This document shows positions 1 through 8,429 of a stretch of 64,000 bases of DNA, in pieces. The stretch comes from Caccoplasma intestinavium. GTDB lineage: Bacteria > Bacteroidota > Bacteroidia > Bacteroidales > UBA11471. Both the position numbers and the translations under genes were made by a program. Within the stretch, counting starts at the first letter, position 1. Each line of letters starts with the position of its first letter. The stretch covers positions 1 through 64,000 of the forward strand of contig DVKT01000036.1 in the NCBI GenBank assembly GCA_018715885.1, in the 5' to 3' direction. The notes under the pieces were generated by a model, which worked only from the letters and a program-made list of their open reading frames with translations, did not search any database and was not told where the DNA came from.

Positions 1-477
1 TATCAGTTCTGGGTCGGTCAGATATTCGATCTCGGTATGGTGTGGAGAAATAGATGTCGACATCAGCGGATTGCCCAGTTCTCGGGCTATGGCTCGGGCT
101 ATGGCATTGTCGGGAACACGTATGCCTACGGTTTTACGGTTTTTGTAAATATGGGGCAGTTGGGAACTGGTAGGGAGTATAAACGTGAAAGCTCCCGGTA
201 AATTCCGACGCATAAGTTTGAAATGGGCATTGCTCACTTTGGCATATTGGCTCAGCATGCTCAAATCGGGGCAGACGATAGAAAGCAGGGCTTTTCTCGT
301 GTCGATATTTTTCAGTCGGCATATTCGTTCTACGGCGCGAACGTTGAGAGCATCGCAACCAATGGCATATAAAGTATCGGTCGGATAGACGATGATGCCA
401 CCGTCGCGCAGTACGGCGGCTACCCGTTCTATCTCTTTCGGGCTGGGGTTATCGGTATATATGCGTACATAGTCCAT
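1..477 (-). CDS. Sua5/YciO/YrdC-family protein, probable L-threonylcarbamoyladenylate synthase (3' end cut off)
   Basis: This reading frame starts at an ATG at 475-477 and stays open to the window edge, giving 159 residues without a stop. The N-terminal part contains YPTDTLYAIGCDA and, further on, KNIDTRKALLSIVC and LPGAFTFILP. These are the hallmark segments of the YrdC/Sua5 fold, which binds threonine, bicarbonate and ATP to make threonylcarbamoyl-AMP for the t6A37 modification of tRNA. The start lies 20 bases after the ribBA stop, so it is probably the third gene of an LPS permease-ribBA operon. The C-terminus, and therefore any additional Sua5 domain, lies outside the window. A YciO-type paralog without proven activity is the main alternative. 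Confidence 0.85.
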   Translation of the reverse strand, partial: MDYVRIYTDNPSPKEIERVAAVLRDGGIIVYPTDTLYAIGCDALNVRAVERICRLKNIDTRKALLSIVCPDLSMLSQYAKVSNAHFKLMRRNLPGAFTFILPTSSQLPHIYKNRKTVGIRVPDNAIARAIARELGNPLMSTSISPHHTEIEYLTDPELI

Positions 478-497
478 AGGAAATGAGGTTTGGGAAG

Positions 498-1715
498 TTA
501 GTCGACTCGGTGCAGCATGTGTCCCATGCGTTCTTTTTTGGTGCGCATGTATTTGAGGTTGTACGGGTTCGGTTCTATTTCGAGCGGGAGGCTTTCTGTG
601 ATTTCGAGTCCATAGGCTTCGAGCCCTACCCGTTTTACCGGATTATTGGTGAGCAGACGCATCTTGCCGATACCGATCTGACGCAATATTTGGGCTCCCA
701 CACCGTAATCGCGTTCGTCGGCCTTGTGTCCCAGGCAGATATTGGCATCTACCGTATCCATACCCTCTTCTTGCAGTTTGTATGCTTTCATTTTTTCCAT
801 CAGTCCGATGCCTCGCCCTTCCTGATTGAGGTAGATGATTGCTCCTTTTCCTTCTTTCTCTATGGTTTGCATGGCGAGATGCAGTTGGTCGCCGCATTCA
901 CATCGTTTCGACCCGAAAATATCGCCTGTCATGCAGGAAGAGTGTACCCGCACAAGAACCGGCTCGTCGGGTTGCCATTCTCCTTTGATGAGGGCAATGT
1001 GCTCTAAGCCGTTGGATATTTGTCGGAAAGGAATCAGTCTGAAATGTCCGTATGCGGTAGGCATATCGACTTCCGGCCCTTTCTCGACGAGAGATTCCTG
1101 TTTGAGACGGTAGGCGATGAGATCGCGTATAGAGATGATTTTGATACCGAATTGCCGGGCTTTTTCGAGCAGTTGGGGCATACGTGCCATTGTACCGTCT
1201 TCGTTCATGATTTCTATGAGGGCGGCGGCAGGGTATAGTCCGGCGAGGCGAGCCATGTCTATGGCTGCTTCGGTGTGTCCGGCGCGTTTCAATACGCCTT
1301 TATCTTGTGCATAAAGAGGGTTGATATGTCCCGGTCTGCCGAATGTCTCGGGCGTTGAAGCCGGATCGGCCAATGCGCGGATTGTTGCGGCGCGGTCGTG
1401 AGTAGATACGCCTGTGGAACAGCCGTCGATTTTATCGATAGTAATCGTGAAAGGAGTTCCCAGTAAGGAGGTATTGGTGATGACCTGCTTGTCGAGGCCC
1501 AGTTCGGAGCAACGTTGCATTGTGATAGGTGCACACAATACCCCCCGTCCTTCTTTCAACATAAAGTTGACTTTCTCGGGAGTGATTTTTTCGGCGGCAA
1601 TGATGAAGTCTCCCTCATTTTCACGATCTTCGTCGTCGACGACGATAATGAAATTTCCGGCCTTGAATTCTTCGATAGCCTCTTCGATGGTACTCAGTTT
1701 TGTTGCATCAGACAT
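498..1715 (-). CDS. ribBA: Bifunctional 3,4-dihydroxy-2-butanone-4-phosphate synthase / GTP cyclohydrolase II
   Basis: This 405-residue protein carries the two entry reactions of riboflavin synthesis in one chain. The N-terminal half (about 1-205) is the RibB domain, with the acidic loop DDEDRENEGD near residues 27-36 and the THDRAATIRAL segment. The C-terminal half is GTP cyclohydrolase II, with the zinc-binding cysteines in CMTGDIFGSKRCECGDQL and the EGRGIGL motif. Both catalytic halves look intact and the length is normal for RibBA. It lies 40 bases downstream of the LPS permease gene and 20 bases upstream of the Sua5-type gene, on the same strand, so all three are probably cotranscribed. 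No FMN riboswitch is evident in the short gap before it. Confidence 0.95.
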   Translation of the reverse strand: MSDATKLSTIEEAIEEFKAGNFIIVVDDEDRENEGDFIIAAEKITPEKVNFMLKEGRGVLCAPITMQRCSELGLDKQVITNTSLLGTPFTITIDKIDGCSTGVSTHDRAATIRALADPASTPETFGRPGHINPLYAQDKGVLKRAGHTEAAIDMARLAGLYPAAALIEIMNEDGTMARMPQLLEKARQFGIKIISIRDLIAYRLKQESLVEKGPEVDMPTAYGHFRLIPFRQISNGLEHIALIKGEWQPDEPVLVRVHSSCMTGDIFGSKRCECGDQLHLAMQTIEKEGKGAIIYLNQEGRGIGLMEKMKAYKLQEEGMDTVDANICLGHKADERDYGVGAQILRQIGIGKMRLLTNNPVKRVGLEAYGLEITESLPLEIEPNPYNLKYMRTKKERMGHMLHRVD

Positions 1716-1755
1716 ATGATTTCTTTCCTTTCTTCCCCGGATATGGAGATTTTAT

Positions 1756-3696
1756 CTATTTTTCTTTTTCTCTTTCGTCGATGAGTTGTCGGGCGATATT
1801 TCTTATTTCCCGATTGGTATGACCTATTACTTGCAGTTCATGCCGTAACTGTTTTTGTTCCCAATTCCCGATAAGATAGAGCGGTAAGGTGATGGGTAGC
1901 AACCACATGATGATCCACCCGATGGTTTTGTGCCCGCAGGGATTATAGAGCAACAAGTTGCGCAGTATGGGATAATCCATCAGTTTGGAAACAAGCAGTG
2001 CCGAGCGACAGTTTTGCGCTCTCTCCACGAAATTTTCGACCTTATCGTGTAATCGGTGTATAGCTTTACGGTCGTAACCGCGAGTCCAGTAGGAAAAGAA
2101 TGACTGGGCCTTACCTCCGGTTTTCTCGATGAGGCTGTTGCATTCTTTGTCAAGGGTTTCGAGCTGTTCGAGAATTTCTTCGGGAGTGGCCTCATCGATG
2201 ATGACTTCTTTGTGTACAACGTTGCGCGTCTCAGATTTTCCGATGATTTTCCGCAGGAAGTTGAGGTAGGCGTCTTTATTGAATACGGCCGAGTCGTTGA
2301 TCGCTTTATACGTGAGAAAAATACCGAGAGCCAGTAGTACAGCCGAACTGAGCCACATACCTTCCCATACCGCCCATCGGCCGTTTAATGCCGATTTATA
2401 GCCGGCATTGTCGATGATATAGTAGCAAATAAACAGGAGAACCGAAATGACGACCGGTGTTCCCAATCCGCCTTTCCGAATGATCGCACCCAACGGAGCT
2501 CCGATAAAAAAGAAGATGAGGCAGGCAAATGAGAGGGTGAATTTTTTGTGGCGCTCTATTTCGTGCCGGCGTACCAGTATTTGTTGCTGATTGGTGGATA
2601 TGCTTCGGTACTCGTATTCCTGACGTATGCTTTCGGCCCGGCCCAATGCTCGGCTCAACATGCTCTCCCGCTCTTGTAAAGACGCGTTGGCATAAATGCT
2701 GTCGATATTGATATGTCCGATAGTAGGGACCGCATTATTGTTTTCCTCTTTGGGGGACTGAAAATTGGTCGCGGTAGATGGCTTATTTGTGATGTTGATG
2801 TTGAAGTAGCTGTTTTTTAATTCTCCGGCAATACGGCTGCTGATACTGTCGATACGACCGGTAAGCGAGTCTATGGAGTGTGTGAGCTGTCCGATGTTTT
2901 GCCCGATGTATTGATTCTGCATCATTCCTTCGTCCATGCGATTGAAGTTTGCATCGAAAGGAATAAGGATTTCCTTTGTGGAGAATGTTTCCCGCCGATA
3001 AGGAATATTTTGCGAATTGGTGCGCTGGTTACGTAAGTTTTCGAAAGACTCCCCGCTGTACAAAGTAAAAAACAGATATTGTTTGTCGTCGGTGAAACTC
3101 AATTTCCCGGAGTCTGCCAAAATAACCATTGCGTTGTCGAATCCTTCGGAGAAATCGTAAATCATGAGATCATAGAGTATTCCTGTGTCCCGATCTTTTT
3201 TCTTTACCAGCAGATTGTATCCGCTTATCTGGTCGTAGAAAACACCTTCGGGAATATCCAATTCGGGCGATTTTTGTCGGACCGAGAAAAGCAAGGCATA
3301 CATTTTGACCTGAGCTTTGGGTAGAACGTTATTTTGGAAAAAGAAAGCTCCGGCAGCGATGAAAAGTACGGCGATAATCAAAGGATTCATTGTTTGCCGT
3401 AAAGAGATTCCCGCTGCTTTTATGGCCAGTAATTCGAGACGTTCACCCAAGTTTCCGAATGTCATGAGAGATGCCAGCAGCATCGACAAGGGAAGAGCCA
3501 TAGGTACGATGGTGAGGGCCGCATAAAAGAACAATTCGCCCAAAACGCCGACCTCGATGCCTTTGCCAACCAATTCGTCGACGTATTTCCATAAAAATTG
3601 CATCAGCAGCACGAAAAGGCTGATGAAGAATGTCATCAGGAATAACGGAAGAAACGTATTCAGGATAAAGAGATATAGTTTCTTGACAAGCGGCAT
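1756..3696 (-). CDS. YjgP/YjgQ (LptF/LptG) family lipopolysaccharide export permease
   Basis: This 646-residue membrane protein begins with KLYLFILNTFLPLFLMTF and several hydrophobic segments. It then has a long soluble middle region (roughly residues 130-380) and two or three further membrane helices (near LSFACLIFFFIGAPLGAIIR). That is the layout of LptF/LptG permeases, which work with the LptB ATPase to extract lipopolysaccharide from the inner membrane. It is nearly twice the size of E. coli LptF or LptG. An extra cytoplasmic stretch after the usual last helices ends in another hydrophobic segment (IIMWLLPITLPLYLIG), as is common in this phylum. It is the first gene before ribBA, with a promoter element at 3717-3724. 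Confidence 0.88.
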   Translation of the reverse strand: MPLVKKLYLFILNTFLPLFLMTFFISLFVLLMQFLWKYVDELVGKGIEVGVLGELFFYAALTIVPMALPLSMLLASLMTFGNLGERLELLAIKAAGISLRQTMNPLIIAVLFIAAGAFFFQNNVLPKAQVKMYALLFSVRQKSPELDIPEGVFYDQISGYNLLVKKKDRDTGILYDLMIYDFSEGFDNAMVILADSGKLSFTDDKQYLFFTLYSGESFENLRNQRTNSQNIPYRRETFSTKEILIPFDANFNRMDEGMMQNQYIGQNIGQLTHSIDSLTGRIDSISSRIAGELKNSYFNINITNKPSTATNFQSPKEENNNAVPTIGHINIDSIYANASLQERESMLSRALGRAESIRQEYEYRSISTNQQQILVRRHEIERHKKFTLSFACLIFFFIGAPLGAIIRKGGLGTPVVISVLLFICYYIIDNAGYKSALNGRWAVWEGMWLSSAVLLALGIFLTYKAINDSAVFNKDAYLNFLRKIIGKSETRNVVHKEVIIDEATPEEILEQLETLDKECNSLIEKTGGKAQSFFSYWTRGYDRKAIHRLHDKVENFVERAQNCRSALLVSKLMDYPILRNLLLYNPCGHKTIGWIIMWLLPITLPLYLIGNWEQKQLRHELQVIGHTNREIRNIARQLIDEREKEK

Positions 3697-3716
3697 GACA
3701 GGCTTAGTTCTTTTTG

Positions 3717-3724
3717 CAAAAGTA
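3717..3724 (-). promoter_or_regulatory. Bacteroidota -7 promoter element before the LPS permease gene
   Basis: On the minus strand this reads TACTTTTG, an exact match to the TAnnTTTG element used by the primary sigma factor of this phylum. It places the start of transcription about 15 bases before the permease start codon. I see no good -33 TTTG at the usual distance, so the call rests on the -7 element and its position. Confidence 0.5.
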
Positions 3725-3793
3725 ATGAAAAAAAAGGATTTCCCTATTCCTTGTTTCTGAAAAGCACGATAAGGGACGATGGTTGATTTTCCC

Positions 3794-4177
3794 TTAGGAA
3801 CCGAGTTTTCTCCTTAGTGTAGAGATTTGTTCATTCCACAAGTCGACGCATTCCTGCTTCTCTTCGGGAAGCGTGAAATCGGTAATTTCGAGTGTTACGT
3901 TGCTTGTTAATTCATCTACGTTGATACGGAATTCAAAAAAGGCTTTCGGATCTTCCTCATCAGTCCATTTGAAACGGACAAACACCCCATTGAGGTATCC
4001 CGTTTGGCGGGCTGTTTGTTGCGATGCTGCCCAGTGGAATGTGTATGTCCGGCCGTTGCAATCGACTTTGTCGGCAAACCAGTCGGCTAATCCGTTGGCC
4101 GAACTGATAAAATCCCATACCGAGTTTGGTGAGGCATTGTTTAAACAGTATTCTATTGTAACTTTTTCTTTTACCAT
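3794..4177 (-). CDS. START-like (SRPBCC/AHSA1-type) domain protein
   Basis: This 127-residue protein begins MVKEKVTIEYCLNNASPNSVWDFIS and contains GLADWFADKVDC and FRFKWTDEED-type strands. That matches the small START-like helix-grip fold proteins conserved through Bacteroidota. These have a hydrophobic cavity between a curved sheet and a long C-terminal helix (here ECVDLWNEQISTLRRKLG). The ligand and role are not known. It has no signal peptide, so it should be cytoplasmic. It stands alone, with a 483-base gap behind it and the LPS permease promoter region beyond its stop. A weak promoter-like TACTTTCG lies at 4199-4206. Confidence 0.75.
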   Translation of the reverse strand: MVKEKVTIEYCLNNASPNSVWDFISSANGLADWFADKVDCNGRTYTFHWAASQQTARQTGYLNGVFVRFKWTDEEDPKAFFEFRINVDELTSNVTLEITDFTLPEEKQECVDLWNEQISTLRRKLGS

Positions 4178-4479
4178 CGTGTCTTTCCTAATTTGGGACG
4201 AAAGTATAAATAATATTTCAACCGCCTATAATCTCCCGCTTATTTTTTGAGAGGCGTTTTCTTGCTTTTTGCCATTTGGTAAAAATTTTATCGGATCAGC
4301 TTCTCATTTTAGGGGCAGTCATACAGCAATAGTGCTGATTTTTTATCGAAAAAATTCTTGATGCGGTGTCGGATACTTTTGTTTTTTGAGTCCTGCATAT
4401 ACTTGGGACGATAATTAAAATCAATGGAATGAGGAATCGGAAAATTTGTTTTTATCGGTTTATAGAAAGGAACTTATAT

Positions 4480-4548
4480 AAAAAGAAAAGGTTGTCTCAC
4501 GACAACCCGTTTTCTTTGTAAACCTTAAATTTAATACTATGAAAAAAC
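4480..4548 (-). ncRNA. Candidate small RNA or attenuated leader ending in a strong hairpin
   Basis: A transcript starting near 4548 on the minus strand would be about 70 bases long. It would have an AU-rich leader and then a hairpin (4482-4517) whose 7-bp core GGTTGTC/GACAACC extends through AAAGAAAA/TTTTCTTT with a 2-base bulge. It would end in a U-rich tract (TTTTCTTTTTAT). The promoter upstream has correctly spaced -33 and -7 elements. No reading frame of useful size is present. It could also be the terminated leader of the START-like gene 300 bases downstream. I do not recognise an RNA family. Confidence 0.45.
4482..4517 (-). terminator. Rho-independent terminator hairpin
   Basis: The stem is GGTTGTC/GACAACC with a 4-base loop, extended by AAAGAAAA pairing with TTTTCTTT across a 2-base bulge. 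On the minus strand it is followed by a U-rich run. It can end the esterase transcript (stop at 4661), the short transcript from the 4555-4586 promoter, or both. The flanking A/T runs make it work in either direction. Confidence 0.65.
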
Positions 4549-4554
4549 ATGGTA

Positions 4555-4586
4555 CAAATATAGGGTTTGGTATGAATGCTTCCAAA
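4555..4586 (-). promoter_or_regulatory. Promoter of the candidate small RNA (-33 TTTG, 20-bp spacer, -7 TATATTTG)
   Basis: On the minus strand TTTG (4583-4586) is followed after exactly 20 bases by TATATTTG (4555-4562), a full match to both Bacteroidota promoter elements at standard spacing. No protein start codon of a credible gene follows within 300 bases, which points to a non-coding or leader transcript. Confidence 0.55.
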
Positions 4587-4660
4587 TATCTGTGTGAAAA
4601 TCTTTGTCTGTTTAACAATGTTTGTGTGAAAAATGGCTTTGTTGTTAACAAAATATCTAT

Positions 4661-5467
4661 TTATTTGGAAGAATCAAAATATTTGTTGAAGAATACGATT
4701 TGATAATCGATGGCATTTCCGCAATATTCGATAGTATGTCGCCCCGGGTGGTTGTAGTAATCGTGAGGAATTCCTCGTTTAAGAAGTTCGTTATGGAGCT
4801 GTTGATTGACTTTATAGAAGAAGTCTCCGTATCCGCAGTCGATAACGATATGCAGCTGTTTGTCGGAAAGGCTGTCGAGTTGGTTGATGACGGTGTATTC
4901 GTTCCAGCGTTCGGGATATTCATCGTAGCTGCCGAGTTGCTCTTTCATTTTCCAGTTTTCGGGAAAAGGCCGTATGTCTACTCCTCCGCTGATACTACCG
5001 CCGGCACCGAAAATATCGGGATGGCGCATCGAGAGCCACAGACCACCATGCCCACCCATGCTGAACCCCGTTATGGCGCGACCTTTGCGATTGTCGCGAG
5101 TTGCATAGTGTTTGTCGATATAGGTGGTAAGTTCTTGGGAAACAAATGTTTCAAATTGTGATTGCGGATCGGTAGGACTATCCCAGTACCAACTGCTTTC
5201 TCCATCGGGACAGACGAAAATGAGACTGTCTCGGGCGGCTATATCGTTCAAGGCTGGTTTTATGGTAATCCAAGAGTTTTGATCGCCTCCGTATCCGTGC
5301 AGAAGATAGATGACCGGATAGGCAGCTTTTTTGTCATAGTTGTCGGGAAGGATAATGACGCAGGGAATAGAACGATTCATTTTATGGCTGGGGACATTTT
5401 TTTTCACTATTTTGGCCGGAGCGCATAGGGCGAAAAGAAGAAACGTCAAAGTGAGGATTTGTTTCAT
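4661..5467 (-). CDS. Secreted alpha/beta-hydrolase esterase (esterase D / CE1-like)
   Basis: The 268-residue protein has a clear N-terminal signal peptide (MKQILTLTFLLFALCAPAKI). It continues with the esterase family pattern: ILPDNYDKKAAYPVIYLLHGYGG, the nucleophile elbow GFSMGGHG (Ser of GxSxG), a DCGYGDFF segment that supplies the acid, and PGRHTIEYC that supplies the histidine. Enzymes of this type include S-formylglutathione hydrolase-like, feruloyl and acetyl-xylan esterases. The substrate cannot be read from sequence. The signal peptide favours an extracytoplasmic carbohydrate or phenolic ester over formaldehyde detoxification. It stands alone with its own promoter element (5493-5500) and a terminator at 4482-4517. 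Confidence 0.82.
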   Translation of the reverse strand: MKQILTLTFLLFALCAPAKIVKKNVPSHKMNRSIPCVIILPDNYDKKAAYPVIYLLHGYGGDQNSWITIKPALNDIAARDSLIFVCPDGESSWYWDSPTDPQSQFETFVSQELTTYIDKHYATRDNRKGRAITGFSMGGHGGLWLSMRHPDIFGAGGSISGGVDIRPFPENWKMKEQLGSYDEYPERWNEYTVINQLDSLSDKQLHIVIDCGYGDFFYKVNQQLHNELLKRGIPHDYYNHPGRHTIEYCGNAIDYQIVFFNKYFDSSK

Positions 5468-5492
5468 GGTTGTTCTTTAAAAGTTCGTGTTG

Positions 5493-5500
5493 CAAACATA
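5493..5500 (-). promoter_or_regulatory. -7 promoter element before the esterase gene
   Basis: On the minus strand the bases read TATGTTTG, matching TAnnTTTG. Transcription would begin about 20 bases before the esterase start codon. No clear -33 element is seen. Confidence 0.45.
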
Positions 5501-5639
5501 AGAAAAATAACGATAGCTGATATTTTATTTTCTGGGTTTAGTAGGTCTGTTTGTTATTTTGCAGGGAATATTCCCGCTATATGATTCGGGATTCATGCTA
5601 TTTCTTGAAGTTACGGCGGTTATACTCGATGCTTTTCAT

Positions 5640-5647
5640 TACTTTTG
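5640..5647 (+). promoter_or_regulatory. -7 promoter element before mutY
   Basis: TACTTTTG matches TAnnTTTG and places transcription start around 5653. That leaves a leader of about 15-20 bases before the ATG at 5669. It also argues against translation from the TTG at 5657, which would sit almost at the transcript end. Confidence 0.5.
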
Positions 5648-5668
5648 CCATAAAATTTGATACCCGAT

Positions 5669-6763
5669 ATGCCCGATAAGAAGAATTTCGCAACCCGTCT
5701 TGAACGCTGGTTTGAAGAGAACAAACGGTCGTTACCGTGGCGGGAGACGACTGATCCCTACCGGATATGGATTTCAGAAATTATTCTGCAACAGACACGA
5801 GTCGCGCAGGGGCTGGATTATTACCGGCGTTTTATAGGGCGTTTTCCCGATGTTCATGAGCTTGCGGTTGCCGATGAAGATGAGGTTTTGAAGTATTGGG
5901 AAGGGTTGGGGTATTACAGTCGTGCCCGGAATTTGCATGCTGCTGCCCGTCAAGTGATGCGGGATTTTGAGGGGCGGTTTCCTGATACTTACGAGGGGAT
6001 ACGTTCTCTCAAAGGGGTCGGAGATTATACGGCTGCGGCGATAGCCTCTTTTGCTTACGGCTTGCCTCATGCGGTGGTCGATGGTAATGTGTATCGGGTC
6101 CTTTCCCGATTGTTTACCGTTGATACTCCTATCGATACGACGGCAGGGCGCAAATTGTTTTCGGCTTTGGCCGATGAAATGCTCGATCGTCGTTATCCGG
6201 CTCTTTATAATCAGGCGATTATGGAATTGGGTGCATTGCAGTGTTTGCCGCGTTCACCCCGGTGTCCCGACTGTCCGCTTTTCCTTTCTTGCGAAGCTGT
6301 TGCCGCAGGTGCGGTCGATATGTATCCCGTGAAATCGGGAAAAACCGTGGTGCTGCCCCGTTATTTCAATTATTTGGTAGTACATTGCGGAGATGATGTA
6401 TTCATAGCTCGTCGGGACGGAAAGGACATTTGGCGGAATCTGTATGAATTCGTATTGATAGAAAGCGATAAAGAATTGACATTCGAGGCATTGCAGCATA
6501 ACGATTTTTATCGGAAAATTTTCGGAGATACCGCGGTTCGGATTACCAACCCTCCGTTTTCGCATCGCCACATATTGTCGCATCGGATTATTTATGCGAC
6601 CTTTCATACGATAGAAGTCGATATGCTTCCCGACGGTTTGTTTTCTTATGTTCGAGTCCCGTATCGGGAAGTGGGGCGTTATGCATTTTCCCGGCTTACC
6701 GGTCTTTATTTCGACTGGTTGGAAAAATCCTCGAAAAATCCGACACTTGAATTATTTGGTTGA
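5669..6763 (+). CDS. mutY: A/G-specific adenine DNA glycosylase MutY
   Basis: This 364-residue enzyme removes adenine mispaired with 8-oxoguanine. The helix-hairpin-helix reads LKGVGDYTAAAIASFAYG, followed by the catalytic aspartate region HAVVDGNVYRVLSR. The catalytic glutamate lies in WISEIILQQTRV. The iron-sulfur cluster ligands follow the C-x6-C-x2-C-x5-C pattern in CLPRSPRCPDCPLFLSC. The C-terminal part is the NUDIX-like domain that recognises 8-oxoG. I chose the ATG at 5669 over an in-frame TTG at 5657 because of the promoter position. The gene converges with rsmD, with only 33 bases between the stops. Confidence 0.95.
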   Translation: MPDKKNFATRLERWFEENKRSLPWRETTDPYRIWISEIILQQTRVAQGLDYYRRFIGRFPDVHELAVADEDEVLKYWEGLGYYSRARNLHAAARQVMRDFEGRFPDTYEGIRSLKGVGDYTAAAIASFAYGLPHAVVDGNVYRVLSRLFTVDTPIDTTAGRKLFSALADEMLDRRYPALYNQAIMELGALQCLPRSPRCPDCPLFLSCEAVAAGAVDMYPVKSGKTVVLPRYFNYLVVHCGDDVFIARRDGKDIWRNLYEFVLIESDKELTFEALQHNDFYRKIFGDTAVRITNPPFSHRHILSHRIIYATFHTIEVDMLPDGLFSYVRVPYREVGRYAFSRLTGLYFDWLEKSSKNPTLELFG

Positions 6764-6796
6764 TCGTTGGGTAACGATTTATTGAGGAGCGTTTTT

Positions 6797-7369
6797 TTAC
6801 GATTTCAGTCCTTCCGAATCGCTTTTTAGATTTTTGTCGGGAGTGAAAAAACTGAAATTGACACTGCCGTATACTCTTTGTTGGTCGAACTCGGGCAGAT
6901 TGGAGAAATCATATTTTTTTGAATGTTCGAGGACGAAAATCCCTCCCGGAGCCAATAGCCCGGCATTGAGTACGAGGGGCGCGATTTCGTCGAATTGGGG
7001 TAAATCGTAAGGTGGGTCAGCAAAGATGAAATCGAACTTTTCCCGACATGACGGGACGAAACGAAATACATCTCCCTTGATGGGTAAGATTTCACGGGCG
7101 TCGAGTTGGGTGGCCACTTTGCGGATAAAATTGTATTGTACCGGATAATTTTCGACTGCAACGACTCTGCGGCATCCTCTCGATGCCAATTCAAAACTTA
7201 TGGCTCCTGTCCCGGCGAAAAGGTCGAGAGCTTTCATTCCTTCGAAATCGAGTAGATTTTGAAGAACATTGAATAGGTTTTCGCGAGCGAAATCGGTTGT
7301 GGGTCTTGCTTTTATGTGGGTCGGCACGTCGAAACGGCGGCGACCGTATTTGCCGCTTATAATCCGCAT
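6797..7369 (-). CDS. rsmD: 16S rRNA (guanine966-N2)-methyltransferase RsmD
   Basis: The 190-residue protein starts MRIISGKYGRRRFDVP and has the SAM-binding motif ALDLFAGTGAISFELASRG and the catalytic DPPY in FIFADPPYDLPQF. It also has the RPTTDFARENLFNVL segment typical of RsmD. It methylates G966 of 16S rRNA during 30S assembly. Its first 13 bases overlap the end of the DUF3822 gene upstream, so the two are translationally coupled. This pair is a common arrangement in Bacteroidota. Confidence 0.93.
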   Translation of the reverse strand: MRIISGKYGRRRFDVPTHIKARPTTDFARENLFNVLQNLLDFEGMKALDLFAGTGAISFELASRGCRRVVAVENYPVQYNFIRKVATQLDAREILPIKGDVFRFVPSCREKFDFIFADPPYDLPQFDEIAPLVLNAGLLAPGGIFVLEHSKKYDFSNLPEFDQQRVYGSVNFSFFTPDKNLKSDSEGLKS

Positions 7370-8181
7370 AGAGGTATGGTTATGAGTTCAAACGGGGCAT
7401 CGATCGTCTCTTTCCCGATACGGAAAAGTTGCGAAGGGAAAGGATAAGGCAGTACCGTTTTTATGTATTTTTGTAAAAGTTCGGTAAGAGGTTGTCGCAA
7501 GTTTTTTTGTCCGGCGAGGTAGATGCGGTCGCGAGTTTGGTCGAGACTTAGTTGTTTCCATGCCAATAGGGTATAGTAGGCTATGTCTTCGACCGAAGCG
7601 TAGTCGAACGTATTGCCGAGGAGTAACCGTCCTTGTTTGAATACGATGAGGTCGACTCGCTCTTTTCTTAAATGCAGGTATGCTTTTGTTTCATTGCCGT
7701 TGCGACTGTGGAGAAAAAAGTATTCGCAAAGCGAAGCCAACGGATGTAATATGATCGGGTTTGAAAACGTGCGACAGAGGAATGTATATAATTCGTGTTC
7801 GACCCCGAATAACAAGTAGGCGTGGTTGAGAACCAAGTGATTCTCGATTACGTGGTCATCGTGTCCCGAGAAACAGAAGTCGTAGTAGGGAAGGCGGTTT
7901 TCTTCCTCTTTTTCCAGTTCTTCGGGAACGAATGTGAAGTGCGATGTATCGACAAGTATGTAAGTACGGTCGTATTCCTGCAACAACTGCGGGTTTTCGT
8001 AAACGCAATTTTTTACGTTTTCGCACAACGGTCTGTTTTTTGCGGTAAAAGAGACGGAACAACTTTGATAAGTGTCATCTTCGAGTGGGTCGAAAGAGGC
8101 GAAATAGATGCCGTCGTTGCGAAGTTCTACCAGCAAATGGTGGCCAGATGGCGGAACGGTTGTATTTCCTGTCGTACTCAT
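7357..8181 (-). CDS. DUF3822 family protein
   Basis: This 274-residue cytoplasmic protein belongs to the DUF3822 family, judged by its overall pattern and by its position in front of rsmD. Features include an N-terminal strand-rich half with YILVDTSHFTFVPEEL, a central AYLHLRKERVDLIVFKQGRLLLGN and a C-terminal DRIYLAGQKNLRQPLTELL. The DUF3822 fold is related to actin-like ATPases, and the repeated beta-strand pattern here fits that. Its biochemical role is not established. It overlaps rsmD by 13 bases, which suggests a link to ribosome assembly or simply shared transcription. Confidence 0.78.
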   Translation of the reverse strand: MSTTGNTTVPPSGHHLLVELRNDGIYFASFDPLEDDTYQSCSVSFTAKNRPLCENVKNCVYENPQLLQEYDRTYILVDTSHFTFVPEELEKEEENRLPYYDFCFSGHDDHVIENHLVLNHAYLLFGVEHELYTFLCRTFSNPIILHPLASLCEYFFLHSRNGNETKAYLHLRKERVDLIVFKQGRLLLGNTFDYASVEDIAYYTLLAWKQLSLDQTRDRIYLAGQKNLRQPLTELLQKYIKTVLPYPFPSQLFRIGKETIDAPFELITIPLCGL

Positions 8182-8272
8182 AGTAAAAAGTCTTCGAAGC
8201 AGAGATAGTCGGGTGTGAAGATACCCTTATTCGGGAGTCTGTCCTATTTCTTCTACCTATATTTTGATGTTA

Positions 8273-8280
8273 CAAATGTA
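8273..8280 (-). promoter_or_regulatory. -7 promoter element for the DUF3822-rsmD operon
   Basis: On the minus strand this reads TACATTTG, a TAnnTTTG match, about 85 bases before the DUF3822 start codon. It is back to back with the plus-strand promoter at 8397-8404. No -33 element is evident. Confidence 0.35.
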
Positions 8281-8396
8281 ATGAAAAATCTTATTCTTCG
8301 GCAGAGAAATCTCGGCATAGCTTCGGGCTGTGTTAAAAATGTCGTTGGGCAGGAATAAAGTTGGGGGTCGAGGTGATTGTAAGTCAGATATTATCT

Positions 8397-8404
8397 TATT
8401 TTTG
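8397..8404 (+). promoter_or_regulatory. -7 promoter element before the M64 peptidase gene
   Basis: TATTTTTG matches TAnnTTTG and would start transcription near 8410, about 20 bases before the ATG at 8430. This decides the start: an in-frame TTG at 8361 lies upstream of the promoter and cannot be used. Confidence 0.5.
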
Positions 8405-8429
8405 CAAAGAAAATTATTCCGATAAATTT

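Larger units (their letters stand above)
4178..4660. other. Intergenic region between the esterase and the START-like gene
   Basis: The 483 bases are AT-rich and contain no credible protein gene. The part near 4480-4590 holds a minus-strand promoter, leader and hairpin described separately as a candidate small RNA. In the rest (4178-4479 and 4590-4660) I see only AT-rich sequence, apart from a possible weak promoter next to the START-like gene. Confidence 0.6.

Noticed and set aside
8361..8429. Upstream TTG start for the M64 lipoprotein
   Set aside because: It would precede the promoter element at 8397-8404 and would bury the lipoprotein signal.
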